Both the position numbers and the translations under genes were made by a program. Under the pieces are notes generated by a model. It ran no database searches. It had not been told where the DNA came from and was given only the letters and a program-made list of their open reading frames with translations. Shown here piece by piece: positions 26,326-34,893 of a DNA stretch of 64,000 nt. This DNA is from SVTX01 sp045612105. GTDB lineage: Bacteria; Bacillota; Clostridia; Oscillospirales; CAG-272. The DNA lies in assembly GCA_045612105.1 (NCBI GenBank), contig JAZKYL010000153.1, forward strand, positions 1 through 64,000. The letters run 5' to 3'. Numbering within the stretch: the first letter of the stretch is position 1; each line of letters starts with the position of its first letter.

Positions 26326-27281
26326 TAAAGTTTTTCCGTATATCGACATTTAGGATAGCTCTTACATCCCCAAAATTTTTGACCTGCATTATCTCCTTTT
26401 TTTGATGTTCTCAAAATCAAATCAGAGCCGCATCTCGGGCATCGTTTTTCATTGGAATCCAAAGATTCCTTTGAATAATTATTTGAACTATTTAAATTTT
26501 GTTCACTATAAACGTTATTTTGATAAGCGGTTTTCTGCTCCATCTTAACAGAAACATCATACACGTGCTTGATCTTTTCAAACTCACTAACCTGCGTCAA
26601 TGGAAACAAACGATCATATATCTCATCCACCTGATACTCTGTCAAAATGCAACAAGACGAATCGAGATGGTTCTGCACAAAATCGTGTAATTCAAACTCG
26701 TTTAGCACAACGTGTCTGTTGCTCGTCAGCGTCACATCCTTCAACTCGCACGAATTTCCAAACACAATACATGAGTAGAATGGGATTTGTAAATTCAAAG
26801 GCTGAAGGTAATTTTTTAACCACTTTATATGGGTTTTATTTTGCATTATAGGGTTATAAAAATGAAATTTTTGTGAACCATAACGACCTTTCCTAAAGGA
26901 TTGAGTCCATTTTGGCTGTTCTTCAGAACCAAATATCCAGCCGCTGTAATTTTTGGATTCAAAAACGTATATTCCCTTTTCATGAATCATTATTACATCT
27001 ATTTCGGTAGTAGTCGAGTCGTTTTTTGGAATATAGCAATTAAATATCATCTTCTTATATCCGGATACTATATCTAAATGCTTCGACAATACAAATTCCG
27101 CAGCAGATCCCTTATCATTATACAAATCAATTATACTTTTTCCTGTTTGTCTGTAATAGTCACTTTCTTTATGTTTTTTTATTATGAAAAATAAGATTGC
27201 TAAACATACCGCAGCAAATATCAAAAGTAAAAATCCAAAAAAAGAAGCATCTCTGACAACAAAAAACAGACTATTTTTCAT
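26325..27281 (-). CDS. NERD nuclease-like domain protein with topoisomerase-type zinc finger
   Basis: A 318-residue protein with an N-terminal membrane helix (~13-33), a NERD domain (~55-165; EIDVIMIHEKGIYVFESKNY resembles the PD-(D/E)xK-like E..D..ExK pattern), a variable linker, and a C-terminal C4 zinc finger of the topoisomerase I type (CPRCGSDLILRT, then GCKSYPKCRYTE). NERD domains are nuclease-related and occur with helicases, kinases or alone; the biological role is unclear and defence or DNA processing are guesses. Codon use and AT content differ clearly from asparaginase upstream, hinting at transfer. SD GGAGA is 9 nt before the ATG. Confidence 0.82.
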   Translation of the reverse strand: MKNSLFFVVRDASFFGFLLLIFAAVCLAILFFIIKKHKESDYYRQTGKSIIDLYNDKGSAAEFVLSKHLDIVSGYKKMIFNCYIPKNDSTTTEIDVIMIHEKGIYVFESKNYSGWIFGSEEQPKWTQSFRKGRYGSQKFHFYNPIMQNKTHIKWLKNYLQPLNLQIPFYSCIVFGNSCELKDVTLTSNRHVVLNEFELHDFVQNHLDSSCCILTEYQVDEIYDRLFPLTQVSEFEKIKHVYDVSVKMEQKTAYQNNVYSEQNLNSSNNYSKESLDSNEKRCPRCGSDLILRTSKKGDNAGQKFWGCKSYPKCRYTEKL

Positions 27282-27297
27282 CGTTGGCTATCTCCAA

Positions 27298-28284
27298 TTA
27301 TAACATATCATTCCCCACGGGGGTATAGAAAAGCTTTGAAAATTCAGCGGCAGTCTTACATTTGGGAAGTGCCCACATGACCTTGGCAACCACCGTCTCG
27401 GTGGTCATATCGTATGCCTCGGGCAACTCGTATTTCTGCTTGATGCGAAGTCCCACCTGGTAAACTCCCATATCACTTCCTTCATGAGGCACCTGGGTGG
27501 TGATAACGATGCGAACGCCCTTGGCTATCAGCTTTTCGATCTTTTCGACGAACTCGTCGTTGTCGTAGTAAGGCAATCCGCCCACACCAAAGCTCTCGAT
27601 AATAACCGCGTGGTATCTGTCGGCGATAAAATCAAAGATGTCCGCGCTCATTCCGGGGATCAGCTTAACGACGATGACCGAGGAGTCGATCTCGTCACAG
27701 AATACGGGCTCGCCGACTATATTTTCACGAATATAATATTTCACCGAGCCGCGTATAAATCCAATTTCAGGATAGTCTATGCTGGAAAAGGCATTGAAGC
27801 TCTTGGTTCTCGTCTTTCTCGCTCTTGTCGCGGCGATGATCTTGTCACCAAAGACAATATGTACTCCGCAAGCCGAATCGTCAGCGGCATACATAAAGGC
27901 ATCGGTAAGATTTTCGCGTGCGTCAGTATCTCGCTTCTCTATCGGTATCTGCGCGCCTGTGAGGACGATAGGCTTTCGGCTGTTCTGTATCAAATAATGC
28001 AACATAGCCGCCGCGTATGCCATAGTGTCGGTGCCGTGGGTGATGACAAATCCGTCGTAATCGTTGTACACCTTACGGATATATCTCGCCACCTCAAGCC
28101 AATACTCTGGCCGCATATTTGTGCTGTCGAGATTGTAAAGCTGAACGGTGGACACACGACAGATCTTTCTGACCTCGGGAACGTGGGATAACAGCTGCTC
28201 CGAAGCTAAAGCAGGCACTAAACCGTTTTCGCTTTCAGCGGAAGCAATAGTGCCTCCGGTGGTAATTAAAAGAATGTGTTTCAT
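27298..28284 (-). CDS. ansA: L-asparaginase (type I-like)
   Basis: Hydrolyses asparagine to aspartate and ammonia. The 328-residue product has the N-terminal TTGGTIAS motif with the nucleophilic Thr, the second catalytic block HGTDTMAYAAAML, and the family's C-terminal domain (IITTQVPHEGSDMGVYQVG). There is no signal peptide, so it is a cytoplasmic (type I-like) enzyme. Its start overlaps the SDR stop by 4 nt (ATGA). Presence in an operon with GH2 and an SDR is not explained by function. Confidence 0.9.
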   Translation of the reverse strand: MKHILLITTGGTIASAESENGLVPALASEQLLSHVPEVRKICRVSTVQLYNLDSTNMRPEYWLEVARYIRKVYNDYDGFVITHGTDTMAYAAAMLHYLIQNSRKPIVLTGAQIPIEKRDTDARENLTDAFMYAADDSACGVHIVFGDKIIAATRARKTRTKSFNAFSSIDYPEIGFIRGSVKYYIRENIVGEPVFCDEIDSSVIVVKLIPGMSADIFDFIADRYHAVIIESFGVGGLPYYDNDEFVEKIEKLIAKGVRIVITTQVPHEGSDMGVYQVGLRIKQKYELPEAYDMTTETVVAKVMWALPKCKTAAEFSKLFYTPVGNDML

Positions 28285-28997
28285 ATGCCAAAACCACCAT
28301 CCACTCCAATAATTTGGGCAGTTATGAACGACGCCTTCTCACTTGCAAGGAAATAAACAAGCTCCGCAACCTCAGCGGGGTCTCCGATTCGATAAAGAGG
28401 GGTCTCCTCGCAAAGCTCTGCCATAGTGTCGTCGTCGTAGCAATCGTTCATTTCGGTATCGATAACTCCCGGCTCAACGCAATTGACGCGTATTCCCGAA
28501 GGACCAAGCTCCTTGGCAAGAGAAAGCGTCAGACCGCGAAGTCCCGCCTTGCTTGCCGAGTACGCAGACTCGCAAGATGCGCCGCAACGTCCCCACACCG
28601 AGCCGATATTGATGATCGATCCGCTCTGCTGTTTCACCATATCCTCTGTTGCCGAGCGACTCATATAAAAGGCACTGGAAAGATTGGTGTTTATCATCTT
28701 CATCCAATGATCGTTTGTCATATCGGTTATAAGCTCGCTTTCGCTGATGCCCGCATTGTTTACAAGCACGTCAACACCGCCGAGATACTCCACCGCCTGA
28801 CTGTATGCCCAAGCGGCTTCGTCGGGATCGGAAAGATCTGCCTTTATGGGGAAAGCTCCGGTCTCATCGGCGCAATCCTCTGCCGCATCGTCGTTATTAC
28901 GGTAAATAAACGCCACGGCATAGCCGTTTTCGGAGAAAAGCTCCACGCAGGCGCGTCCAATGCCTCGCGAGCCACCGGTAATGATAACCTTTTTCAT
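28281..28997 (-). CDS. SDR-family oxidoreductase (FabG-like)
   Basis: A 238-residue classical short-chain dehydrogenase. Cofactor motif GGSRGIGRA at the N-terminus, NNAG in the middle, catalytic Ser in INIGSVWG and YSASKAG with the catalytic Tyr and Lys, and the terminal GVDGGFG. It is closest in style to 3-oxoacyl-ACP reductases, but many sugar and alcohol dehydrogenases look the same; its place behind a GH2 gene makes a sugar-oxidising role possible. It starts 30 bp after the GH2 stop and overlaps ansA by 4 nt. Confidence 0.87.
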   Translation of the reverse strand: MKKVIITGGSRGIGRACVELFSENGYAVAFIYRNNDDAAEDCADETGAFPIKADLSDPDEAAWAYSQAVEYLGGVDVLVNNAGISESELITDMTNDHWMKMINTNLSSAFYMSRSATEDMVKQQSGSIINIGSVWGRCGASCESAYSASKAGLRGLTLSLAKELGPSGIRVNCVEPGVIDTEMNDCYDDDTMAELCEETPLYRIGDPAEVAELVYFLASEKASFITAQIIGVDGGFGI

Positions 28998-29027
28998 TTG
29001 TTGAATTACCTTTCTCGAATATGTATT

Positions 29028-30773
29028 TTAGTCCTCAAGCACGGATTTTTTGGCTAGGATAGCACTTATAATCTCGGGCGGGAACTTGAACTTTCTCTCA
29101 TATGTCAAAAGACCGTTCTGCTCCTGCTCAACGTCGGTGAGCTGGGTGTAGCAATATGCGAAAATATCCTTGTTTTCAAGCAAAACGTCGGTAAGTCCCT
29201 CAAGACGCTTAAGGAACTCCTCCTTCGTCTTGACGCTGACACCGTAGCCCCAGCCGTTGCCGTCTCCCGGGGCCCAACGGATTCCGCCGTATTCGCTGAC
29301 GAATATTGGCTTTGTGGGGTCGTACCACTGTCTGTTCTGCTGCCCTCTGAATATCTGGCACTTGACCACACCCTCATTGATGTGTGAGTAATACTCTCTG
29401 AATTTTTCGGGATCCTGCTCGTAGTCGTGGACGTCGTGAACGTCGCTTCGGCAGGGGTAAGAACCGCTGTTAGTTACGATAGGACGGGTGGGATCGATAG
29501 CTCTCGTTACGTCGAAGATCATATTTATAAAATCGTTATTCTGTCTTCTGCCCTCCTGATCCCAAGTCTCGTTGAAAGGACACCAGCCGATGACCGAGGG
29601 GTGAGACATATCTCTCTTGACCTCTTCGATCCACTCTGGTAGGAAATGGTAGATGCTCATAGGATCGGTGTGGTCGAGTCCCCAGTTTCCGGTCTCGTCA
29701 AAGACCATATAACCGAGTCTGTCTGCGTGATACAAAAATCTCGGCTCAAACACCTTCTGGTGAAGTCTCGCGCCGTTAAAACCAAGCTTCATCGATGCTT
29801 CGATGTCGAATATCAACGCTTCGTCCGAAGGCGCGGTGTAGATTCCGTCAGGATAGAAGCCCTGATCAAGGACAAAGCGACCGAAAACACGTCTGCCGTT
29901 GAGGTAGAGTCCATCTCTCGTAAGTCTCACGTCGCGGAGACCGAAATAGCCCTCCAGGGTGTCCTTTGTCTCTCCGTCCTTGACGATTTCGAATACTACG
30001 TCATAAAGGTTGCCCTGTCCTAAATCCCAAAGGTGCTTTTCCGAAAGCTTTACGGCAAGGGTGCTTCTTCGGTCAAGGATCTTGGTCTCGCCCGAGCCGA
30101 CCTCTCTACCGTCGAAATAAACGGTTGCCTTAAGTGTCGCACCAAGTGCTTTTTCGCTCGTTTCTGCCGACAAAATGACCGTGGTATTAGCAACGTCAGC
30201 CACCGCCTCGTATCTTTCAATATATGCGGCATCGACCGCCTCAAGCCATACCGTCTGCCAGATACCTGTCGTTCTCGTATAGTAGCAGCTGAAGGAATCA
30301 AGCCTCGGGCTCTGCTTTCCGCTGAGCTGACGGGGTGAGCGGGTGTCGTCCTTGGCATAAACGGTGATATAGTTACTATTCTCTGCCAGCGCGGAGGTTA
30401 TATCAAAGCAGAAAGGTGTATAGCCGCCCTTGTGAGTACCAACTCCCTTCCCGTTAACAAAAACCTGAGTTTCATAATCACAAGCGTCGATATGGAGCAG
30501 GACTCTCTTGCCCTGCCAAGCCTCAGGGATCTCAATATTACGTCTGTACCACACCGCATTCATAAAATCGGTGTGCCCGATACCCGAAAGTCGGCTCTCG
30601 GGACAGAAGGGTACGATTATCTTGCCGTCAAGGCTATCTCTCTTTTCAAAATGCTTTTCTGCGCCGACAAGCGCGTTATCTATCTCAAAATCCCACTCTC
30701 CGTTGAGGCTTATCCAATTTTCTCTCATCGCATCGGGGCGGGGATGCTCAAGTCTCAAATTAATATTCTCCAT
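29028..30773 (-). CDS. Glycoside hydrolase family 2
   Basis: A 581-residue GH2 enzyme with the standard order: sugar-binding jelly roll (NWISLNGEWDFEID; VWYRRNIEIPEAW; FVNGKGVGTHKGGYTPFCFD), an immunoglobulin-like domain, and the TIM barrel with acid/base E402 (CPFNETW) and nucleophile E494 (FVSEYGG). It lacks a signal peptide and acts in the cytoplasm. GH2 covers beta-galactosidase, beta-glucuronidase, beta-mannosidase and others; I cannot decide among them. The ATG at 30773 is preferred for its AAAGGCGG. It is divergent from rhaA, suggesting shared use of rhamnose-containing glycans, and it heads the leftward operon running to 25489. Confidence 0.9.
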   Translation of the reverse strand: MENINLRLEHPRPDAMRENWISLNGEWDFEIDNALVGAEKHFEKRDSLDGKIIVPFCPESRLSGIGHTDFMNAVWYRRNIEIPEAWQGKRVLLHIDACDYETQVFVNGKGVGTHKGGYTPFCFDITSALAENSNYITVYAKDDTRSPRQLSGKQSPRLDSFSCYYTRTTGIWQTVWLEAVDAAYIERYEAVADVANTTVILSAETSEKALGATLKATVYFDGREVGSGETKILDRRSTLAVKLSEKHLWDLGQGNLYDVVFEIVKDGETKDTLEGYFGLRDVRLTRDGLYLNGRRVFGRFVLDQGFYPDGIYTAPSDEALIFDIEASMKLGFNGARLHQKVFEPRFLYHADRLGYMVFDETGNWGLDHTDPMSIYHFLPEWIEEVKRDMSHPSVIGWCPFNETWDQEGRRQNNDFINMIFDVTRAIDPTRPIVTNSGSYPCRSDVHDVHDYEQDPEKFREYYSHINEGVVKCQIFRGQQNRQWYDPTKPIFVSEYGGIRWAPGDGNGWGYGVSVKTKEEFLKRLEGLTDVLLENKDIFAYCYTQLTDVEQEQNGLLTYERKFKFPPEIISAILAKKSVLED

Positions 30774-30814
30774 AAAATCCGCCTTTCCGCGCAAAAACGC
30801 TTTGAGTTAATTAA

Positions 30815-30843
30815 ATTATAGCATATTAATATATAAAATTCAA
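30815..30843 (-). promoter_or_regulatory. Promoter of the GH2 operon
   Basis: Minus strand TTGAAT (30843-30838), 17-bp spacer, TATAAT (30820-30815), 42 bp before the GH2 ATG. Confidence 0.65.
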
Positions 30844-30904
30844 TATTTTTTTCATTTTCTTGCGATATTTTAATCATTATTTCAATATTTTTTTGCCAAA
30901 GCTC

Positions 30905-30933
30905 TTGCAAAACGGTAAAATTTGTTGTATAAT
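30905..30933 (+). promoter_or_regulatory. Promoter of rhaA
   Basis: TTGCAA (30905-30910), 17-bp spacer, TATAAT (30928-30933). The start point would lie close to 30940, inside the palindrome listed next. Confidence 0.75.
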
Positions 30934-30940
30934 ATAATTT

Positions 30941-30957
30941 GGTATACGATGTATGCC
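30941..30957. promoter_or_regulatory. Palindromic candidate operator at the rhaA start point
   Basis: GGTATAC-gat-GTATGCC, with 6 of 7 arm positions symmetrical, located immediately downstream of the -10 box. A repressor bound here would block rhaA initiation. No regulator gene adjoins, so the binding protein (LacI or GntR type by shape) is unknown. Confidence 0.5.
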
Positions 30958-31004
30958 CTAAAACAGTAAAAAAATAAAAAGTACATAATACATAGGAGGT
31001 CATT

Positions 31005-32255
31005 ATGGCAAACGCAAGATACGAGTCCGCTAAGGAAATCTACGCAAAGTACGGTATTGATACCGAAGCGGCTATCGCAGCTCTTTCCGACGTTCGCATT
31101 TCTATGCACTGCTGGCAGGCAGACGACGTTCGTGGATTTGAAGGAACCGGCACTCTTTCCGGCGGTATTCAGACTACCGGTAACTACCCCGGCGGTGCAA
31201 GATGTCCCGACGAGCTCTTCGCAGACCTTGACAAGGCTCTTTCTCTCATCCCCGGAACCCACAAGATCAACGTTCACGCAAACTATGCTATCGCTGAGGA
31301 CGGCGAGACCATCGACCGCGACTGCATCGAGCCCCGTCACTTCAAGAGATGGGTCGAGTTCGCAAAGAAGCACAACTGCGGTCTCGATTTCAACCCCACC
31401 TTCTTCTCTCACCCCAAGGCTTCGGGTCTTACCCTCTCCAGCCCCGACGATGAGATCAGAAACTTCTGGATCAAGCACGGTATCGCTTGTATCCGTATTT
31501 CCGAGTACTTCGCTCGTGAGACAGGTTATCCCTGTGTTATGAACATCTGGACCGGCGACGGTACAAAGGACATCCCCGGCGACAGAATGGGTCCCCGTCA
31601 GAGATACGCTGACTCCATCGACGCTATTTTGGCTTGTGGCTACGACAAGAGCCAGGTTTACGTTACCGTTGAGTCCAAGGTATTCGGTATCGGCGTTGAG
31701 GCTTACACAGTAGGCTCTGCTGAGTTCTCTCTCGCATACGCTATGACCCGTGGTATCACTCCTCTTATGGATAACGGTCACTATCATCCTACCGAGGTAG
31801 TTTCCGATAAGATCCCCGCGCTTCTCGTCTTCTCCGACAAGATCGCTCTTCACATCACCCGTCCTATCCGTTGGGACTCCGACCACGTTGTTGCATACGA
31901 CGATGAGACCCGCGAGATGATGAAGGAAGTCGTTCGTTGCAACGCTCTTGACAGAGTATTCCTCGCAACCGACTACTTCGACGCTTCCATCAACCGTGTA
32001 GCGGCTCTCGTTATCGGTATGAGAAACGTTCAGAAGGCTCTTCTTAACGCTCTTCTTACTCCCAACGCTGAGATCAAGGGCTACCAGGATAAGGGCGACT
32101 ACACCAAGATGCTTATGCTTCAGGAAGAGATCAAGACCCTTCCTATGGGCGACGTCTGGATGGAATTCTGCGAAAGAGCTGGCGTTCCCGGCTGCTCTTG
32201 CTGGTTCAAGGAGATCGAAAAGTACGAGGCAGAGGTTCTCTCCAAGAGAGTTTAA
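31005..32255 (+). CDS. rhaA: L-rhamnose isomerase
   Basis: Converts L-rhamnose to L-rhamnulose. The 416-residue product aligns by eye with E. coli RhaA throughout: ISMHCWQADDVRGFE, GGIQTTGNYPG, LDFNPTFFSHP, FWIKHGIACIRISEYF, VESKVFGIGVEAYTVGS, DNGHYHPTEVVSDKI, RPIRWDSDHVV, DYFDASINR. Metal-binding Glu, Asp and His residues lie in the VESK, DNGHYHP and WDSDH blocks. SD AGGAGG precedes the ATG. Codons are strongly biased to C-ending forms, more than in neighbours, typical of a highly expressed enzyme. It is monocistronic; rhaB and rhaD are not in the window, so the rest of the pathway is encoded elsewhere. Confidence 0.96.
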   Translation: MANARYESAKEIYAKYGIDTEAAIAALSDVRISMHCWQADDVRGFEGTGTLSGGIQTTGNYPGGARCPDELFADLDKALSLIPGTHKINVHANYAIAEDGETIDRDCIEPRHFKRWVEFAKKHNCGLDFNPTFFSHPKASGLTLSSPDDEIRNFWIKHGIACIRISEYFARETGYPCVMNIWTGDGTKDIPGDRMGPRQRYADSIDAILACGYDKSQVYVTVESKVFGIGVEAYTVGSAEFSLAYAMTRGITPLMDNGHYHPTEVVSDKIPALLVFSDKIALHITRPIRWDSDHVVAYDDETREMMKEVVRCNALDRVFLATDYFDASINRVAALVIGMRNVQKALLNALLTPNAEIKGYQDKGDYTKMLMLQEEIKTLPMGDVWMEFCERAGVPGCSCWFKEIEKYEAEVLSKRV

Positions 32256-32274
32256 TTTGTAAGTACATAGTTAA

Positions 32275-32308
32275 AGCGCCCGCCGCGGCGGTCGCTTTTC
32301 GTTTTTAT
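32275..32308 (+). terminator. Terminator of rhaA
   Basis: GC-rich stem AGCG-c-CCGCC / GGCGG-t-CGCT (32275-32284 with 32287-32296) followed by tttcgttttt, 20 nt after the rhaA stop. The dockerin gene converges from the right. Confidence 0.85.
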
Positions 32309-32313
32309 TAAGA

Positions 32314-34821
32314 TTAGCATATCTCTTCAAAAGTGAGTCGGTATGCGGTACCGTATCCTGTGTTCCAGTTGGTTCCCACAACGTAGACTACGTTATCTAC
32401 GATATTTATACTTTCCGGCTCGACGTTGTCGGGCAGGGATACCTCGATGGTTCTGACAAGATTAGCATTCCAATCGTATATCCTTATCTCCGAGGAATAT
32501 CCGTTCTGTGAGGAACGGATGAAATAGATTCCTTGAGCATCACAGAAAACTCCTTGAGAAAGCGAGCCGGGCATTTCCACCGAAACGCTCTTTTCAAGCT
32601 CCATATTTCCGCTCCAGATGTCGATTACTTCTCCGCTCCATTCACCCGAGGCGTATTTATCAAGCTCGGGGAAATAACCCATAGCAAAGAAGGGCTTTTC
32701 GAGGTCTGCGGTCTGGGTTATCTGCAAAGTATTTGGATCTACTAATGAATAGCGATAATAATGTCCGTCGGGTGACTGACAGTGAGTAACCACCAGCTTT
32801 CCAAGCTTTGGATTATAGGTTATATTGTTGGCATGATCAAGGGCGAGGACGTCGCTCTCCTTAACTATTTTTCCCGTCTTGTCTATAACCATTATCCGCG
32901 CGTTTTCATAGTTTCCCTCAAGCTTTCTTATTCCGGCTACGTAATAATAAGTTCCGTCGAAATATCCACCCTGAATGATGTAATAATTTATATCCGAGCA
33001 CTGGAACGCAAAAAGCTCCTCACCGTGCGCAATATAACTCTTACCCGCCTCAAGCTTATGAATATTCGTCATTTTTTCGAAATCCTCTTCGTTGCCGTTA
33101 AGTATGCCTTTATTGGAAAAGCTGCTGCCGTAATAGTAATAGCTCTCGCCATCCTCAAGCAGATATGATATCTCGTCTATAGTGTCAAGCACCGCAACGT
33201 AGGCCACGTCAATAGTATATGCTCCCGAAGTCAAAAGCATAAAATATATTTCTTGAGTCGATTCGACAGTATAGTTCTTGCCTTCGGGTATCTTTGCAAG
33301 AGCAACCTTCCATCCGCCCATAGTCGAGTCGCCGACAATTGCACCAATATCCTTGTAAAGCGGTCTTCCAGGCTGATCAGCCTCTTCTCCGTTATTTTTC
33401 GAGCTCACGTTAAAGGTGAAGCTTCCGCCTTCGGCTCGGTATTTAATCGCAACGTAATTTCCCGTAGCATATTTGTCTGCAGTCCAAGTGCCCGCGCCGG
33501 AGCCACCGGTCAGATTAAGATGACCAGCAGACGTGCCTGTAAAACGGTTATAAAGCGTAAGACTTCCATTATCAATCTGTAATTTTGAAATTTCAGCATT
33601 AAAGCAATCCATACTACCAAGAGTTGAATACCAATTCACACTGTCCGGCATGCTTATGCTCTTAACCGCTTTACCGCAAAGCAAACAATTTATTTCTGAC
33701 TTGTTTCCGTTCGTATTTTCTGTGGCAAAGTATGATTCGGGGTGAACTACGCAAGTGTTGTCATTTGTATATCGCTCTATACTGTTGGTTCTATCAACAG
33801 ACCACTCGTATCTTTCCGCACTCACGATCTCACCGACCTCGCTGAGCTGATCAAAGAAAGCAATATACGCTATATCCATATAGTCACTCAAATCAAATCT
33901 AGGTTCCCATTTGTCACCGTTGAGTATTCCCTGGGAGCCGACAATCGGGCGAAGCTGTAAAAATCTCCAAGTATAGCTGCCATCACTGTTCTGAACAAAA
34001 TACGTATTGGAATCTCCGATGCACTTTTCAGCGTCAATAACGATATAGTGCCATTGATTATCCTCGGATACTTTAATTGATATATTCTGTCCTTCGCTTT
34101 CAAGAATACCGACAGTTCCTCCGTAAAAGGTTATATGCTGTGAGTTGTTACCGTTTTCGCCTATACGGAGCTTAATAGCCATATACCTTCCGCTGTTAAT
34201 ACTTTGTCCGCTGAGAAGATTTATTCCCATCCAACCGCTTGCGTTAAGCTTCATATTGTCCATGCGGACAAAACTCTCTCCTCCCTCGCTCTTCAAGGTA
34301 AGATCAATATCACCTACTACCGCCTTACTGCTTTCCGCCAACACCTCTGCAGGAAGATACCCTTCAATGCTTGCAGATACTCCATAGTTTTTCATGACGT
34401 GACCGCAAGAGCAGGCATAAGAGTATTCACCGTTAATTATAACAACGGAATAAGTATGATAGTGAACCGGAGGAGTCACGGTTTCGGTCGCGGTACTTTC
34501 TTCGCTTTCGCTATTTTCCGTGTCACCGCCAAAGTTTTTATTTACAAGGTAGTATCTTAAAAGATTGAGATCGTGCAAACGAACTGTGTCGTTGCCATCC
34601 ATATCAGCATTAGAATTTATCTCGACTGATGAAATTCCTGTATCATAGTTCAGGTTGGCGAGATATTTTCGCACTAAGATAAGGTCTTTACTGTCTACTG
34701 CTCCATCACCGTTTGCATCTCCGTTGAGCGTTTCGCTATTTACTGCTAAAATACCAATCGTTAAAGCAATTAAAACAAGGAAAATTGACAACAAAGCGCA
34801 TAAAATCTGTGTTTTTTTCAT
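32314..34821 (-). CDS. Secreted dockerin-domain protein
   Basis: An 835-residue secreted protein. After a signal peptide (~1-27, MKKTQILCALLSIF) comes a type I dockerin (~32-98) with two calcium loops: GDANGDGAVDSKDLILVRKYL and NADMDGNDTVRLHDLNLLRYYL. A Glu/Ser/Thr linker leads to two beta-sandwich-like modules (~140-320 and ~355-540) containing YMAIKLRI..DYMDIAYIAFFD and NYVAIKYRA..TIDVAYVAVLD, similar to a module in the lipoprotein at 53594-59398. The last ~250 residues have repeated blades (YYYVAGIRKLEG, NITYNPKLGKLVVTHC) like a beta-propeller. The ATG at 34821 is chosen so that the protein starts with its signal peptide. It is last in the dxs-mutS2 gene string. No cohesin is encoded here. 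Confidence 0.85.
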   Translation of the reverse strand: MKKTQILCALLSIFLVLIALTIGILAVNSETLNGDANGDGAVDSKDLILVRKYLANLNYDTGISSVEINSNADMDGNDTVRLHDLNLLRYYLVNKNFGGDTENSESEESTATETVTPPVHYHTYSVVIINGEYSYACSCGHVMKNYGVSASIEGYLPAEVLAESSKAVVGDIDLTLKSEGGESFVRMDNMKLNASGWMGINLLSGQSINSGRYMAIKLRIGENGNNSQHITFYGGTVGILESEGQNISIKVSEDNQWHYIVIDAEKCIGDSNTYFVQNSDGSYTWRFLQLRPIVGSQGILNGDKWEPRFDLSDYMDIAYIAFFDQLSEVGEIVSAERYEWSVDRTNSIERYTNDNTCVVHPESYFATENTNGNKSEINCLLCGKAVKSISMPDSVNWYSTLGSMDCFNAEISKLQIDNGSLTLYNRFTGTSAGHLNLTGGSGAGTWTADKYATGNYVAIKYRAEGGSFTFNVSSKNNGEEADQPGRPLYKDIGAIVGDSTMGGWKVALAKIPEGKNYTVESTQEIYFMLLTSGAYTIDVAYVAVLDTIDEISYLLEDGESYYYYGSSFSNKGILNGNEEDFEKMTNIHKLEAGKSYIAHGEELFAFQCSDINYYIIQGGYFDGTYYYVAGIRKLEGNYENARIMVIDKTGKIVKESDVLALDHANNITYNPKLGKLVVTHCQSPDGHYYRYSLVDPNTLQITQTADLEKPFFAMGYFPELDKYASGEWSGEVIDIWSGNMELEKSVSVEMPGSLSQGVFCDAQGIYFIRSSQNGYSSEIRIYDWNANLVRTIEVSLPDNVEPESINIVDNVVYVVGTNWNTGYGTAYRLTFEEIC

Positions 34822-34850
34822 TACCTTTTTATCCCCAAAAATAGTCGGTC

Positions 34851-34877
34851 GAAGCCTTTTCATCGTGAAAAGGCTTC
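34851..34877. terminator. 12-bp hairpin between the hexapeptide gene and the dockerin gene
   Basis: Perfect stem GAAGCCTTTTCA/TGAAAAGGCTTC (34851-34862 with 34866-34877, loop tcg). No T-run follows directly on the minus strand (T5 comes only ~10 nt later), so it may be a partial terminator, attenuator or mRNA-stabilising element before the dockerin gene. Confidence 0.5.
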
Positions 34878-34893
34878 ACTTGTTGCTTTTTTG

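Noticed and set aside
30785..30806. A cre-like sequence (AAAGCGTTTTT core) upstream of the GH2 gene, and another near 23000 before rpmF
   Set aside because: Each misses two or three consensus positions, and AT-rich intergenic sequence yields such matches by chance. Not strong enough to claim CcpA control.
30882..31886. A 334-codon open frame antisense to rhaA
   Set aside because: It follows from the strong C-ending codon bias of rhaA, has no SD or promoter of its own, and the translation is low-complexity Val/Ser/Gly/Asp-rich.
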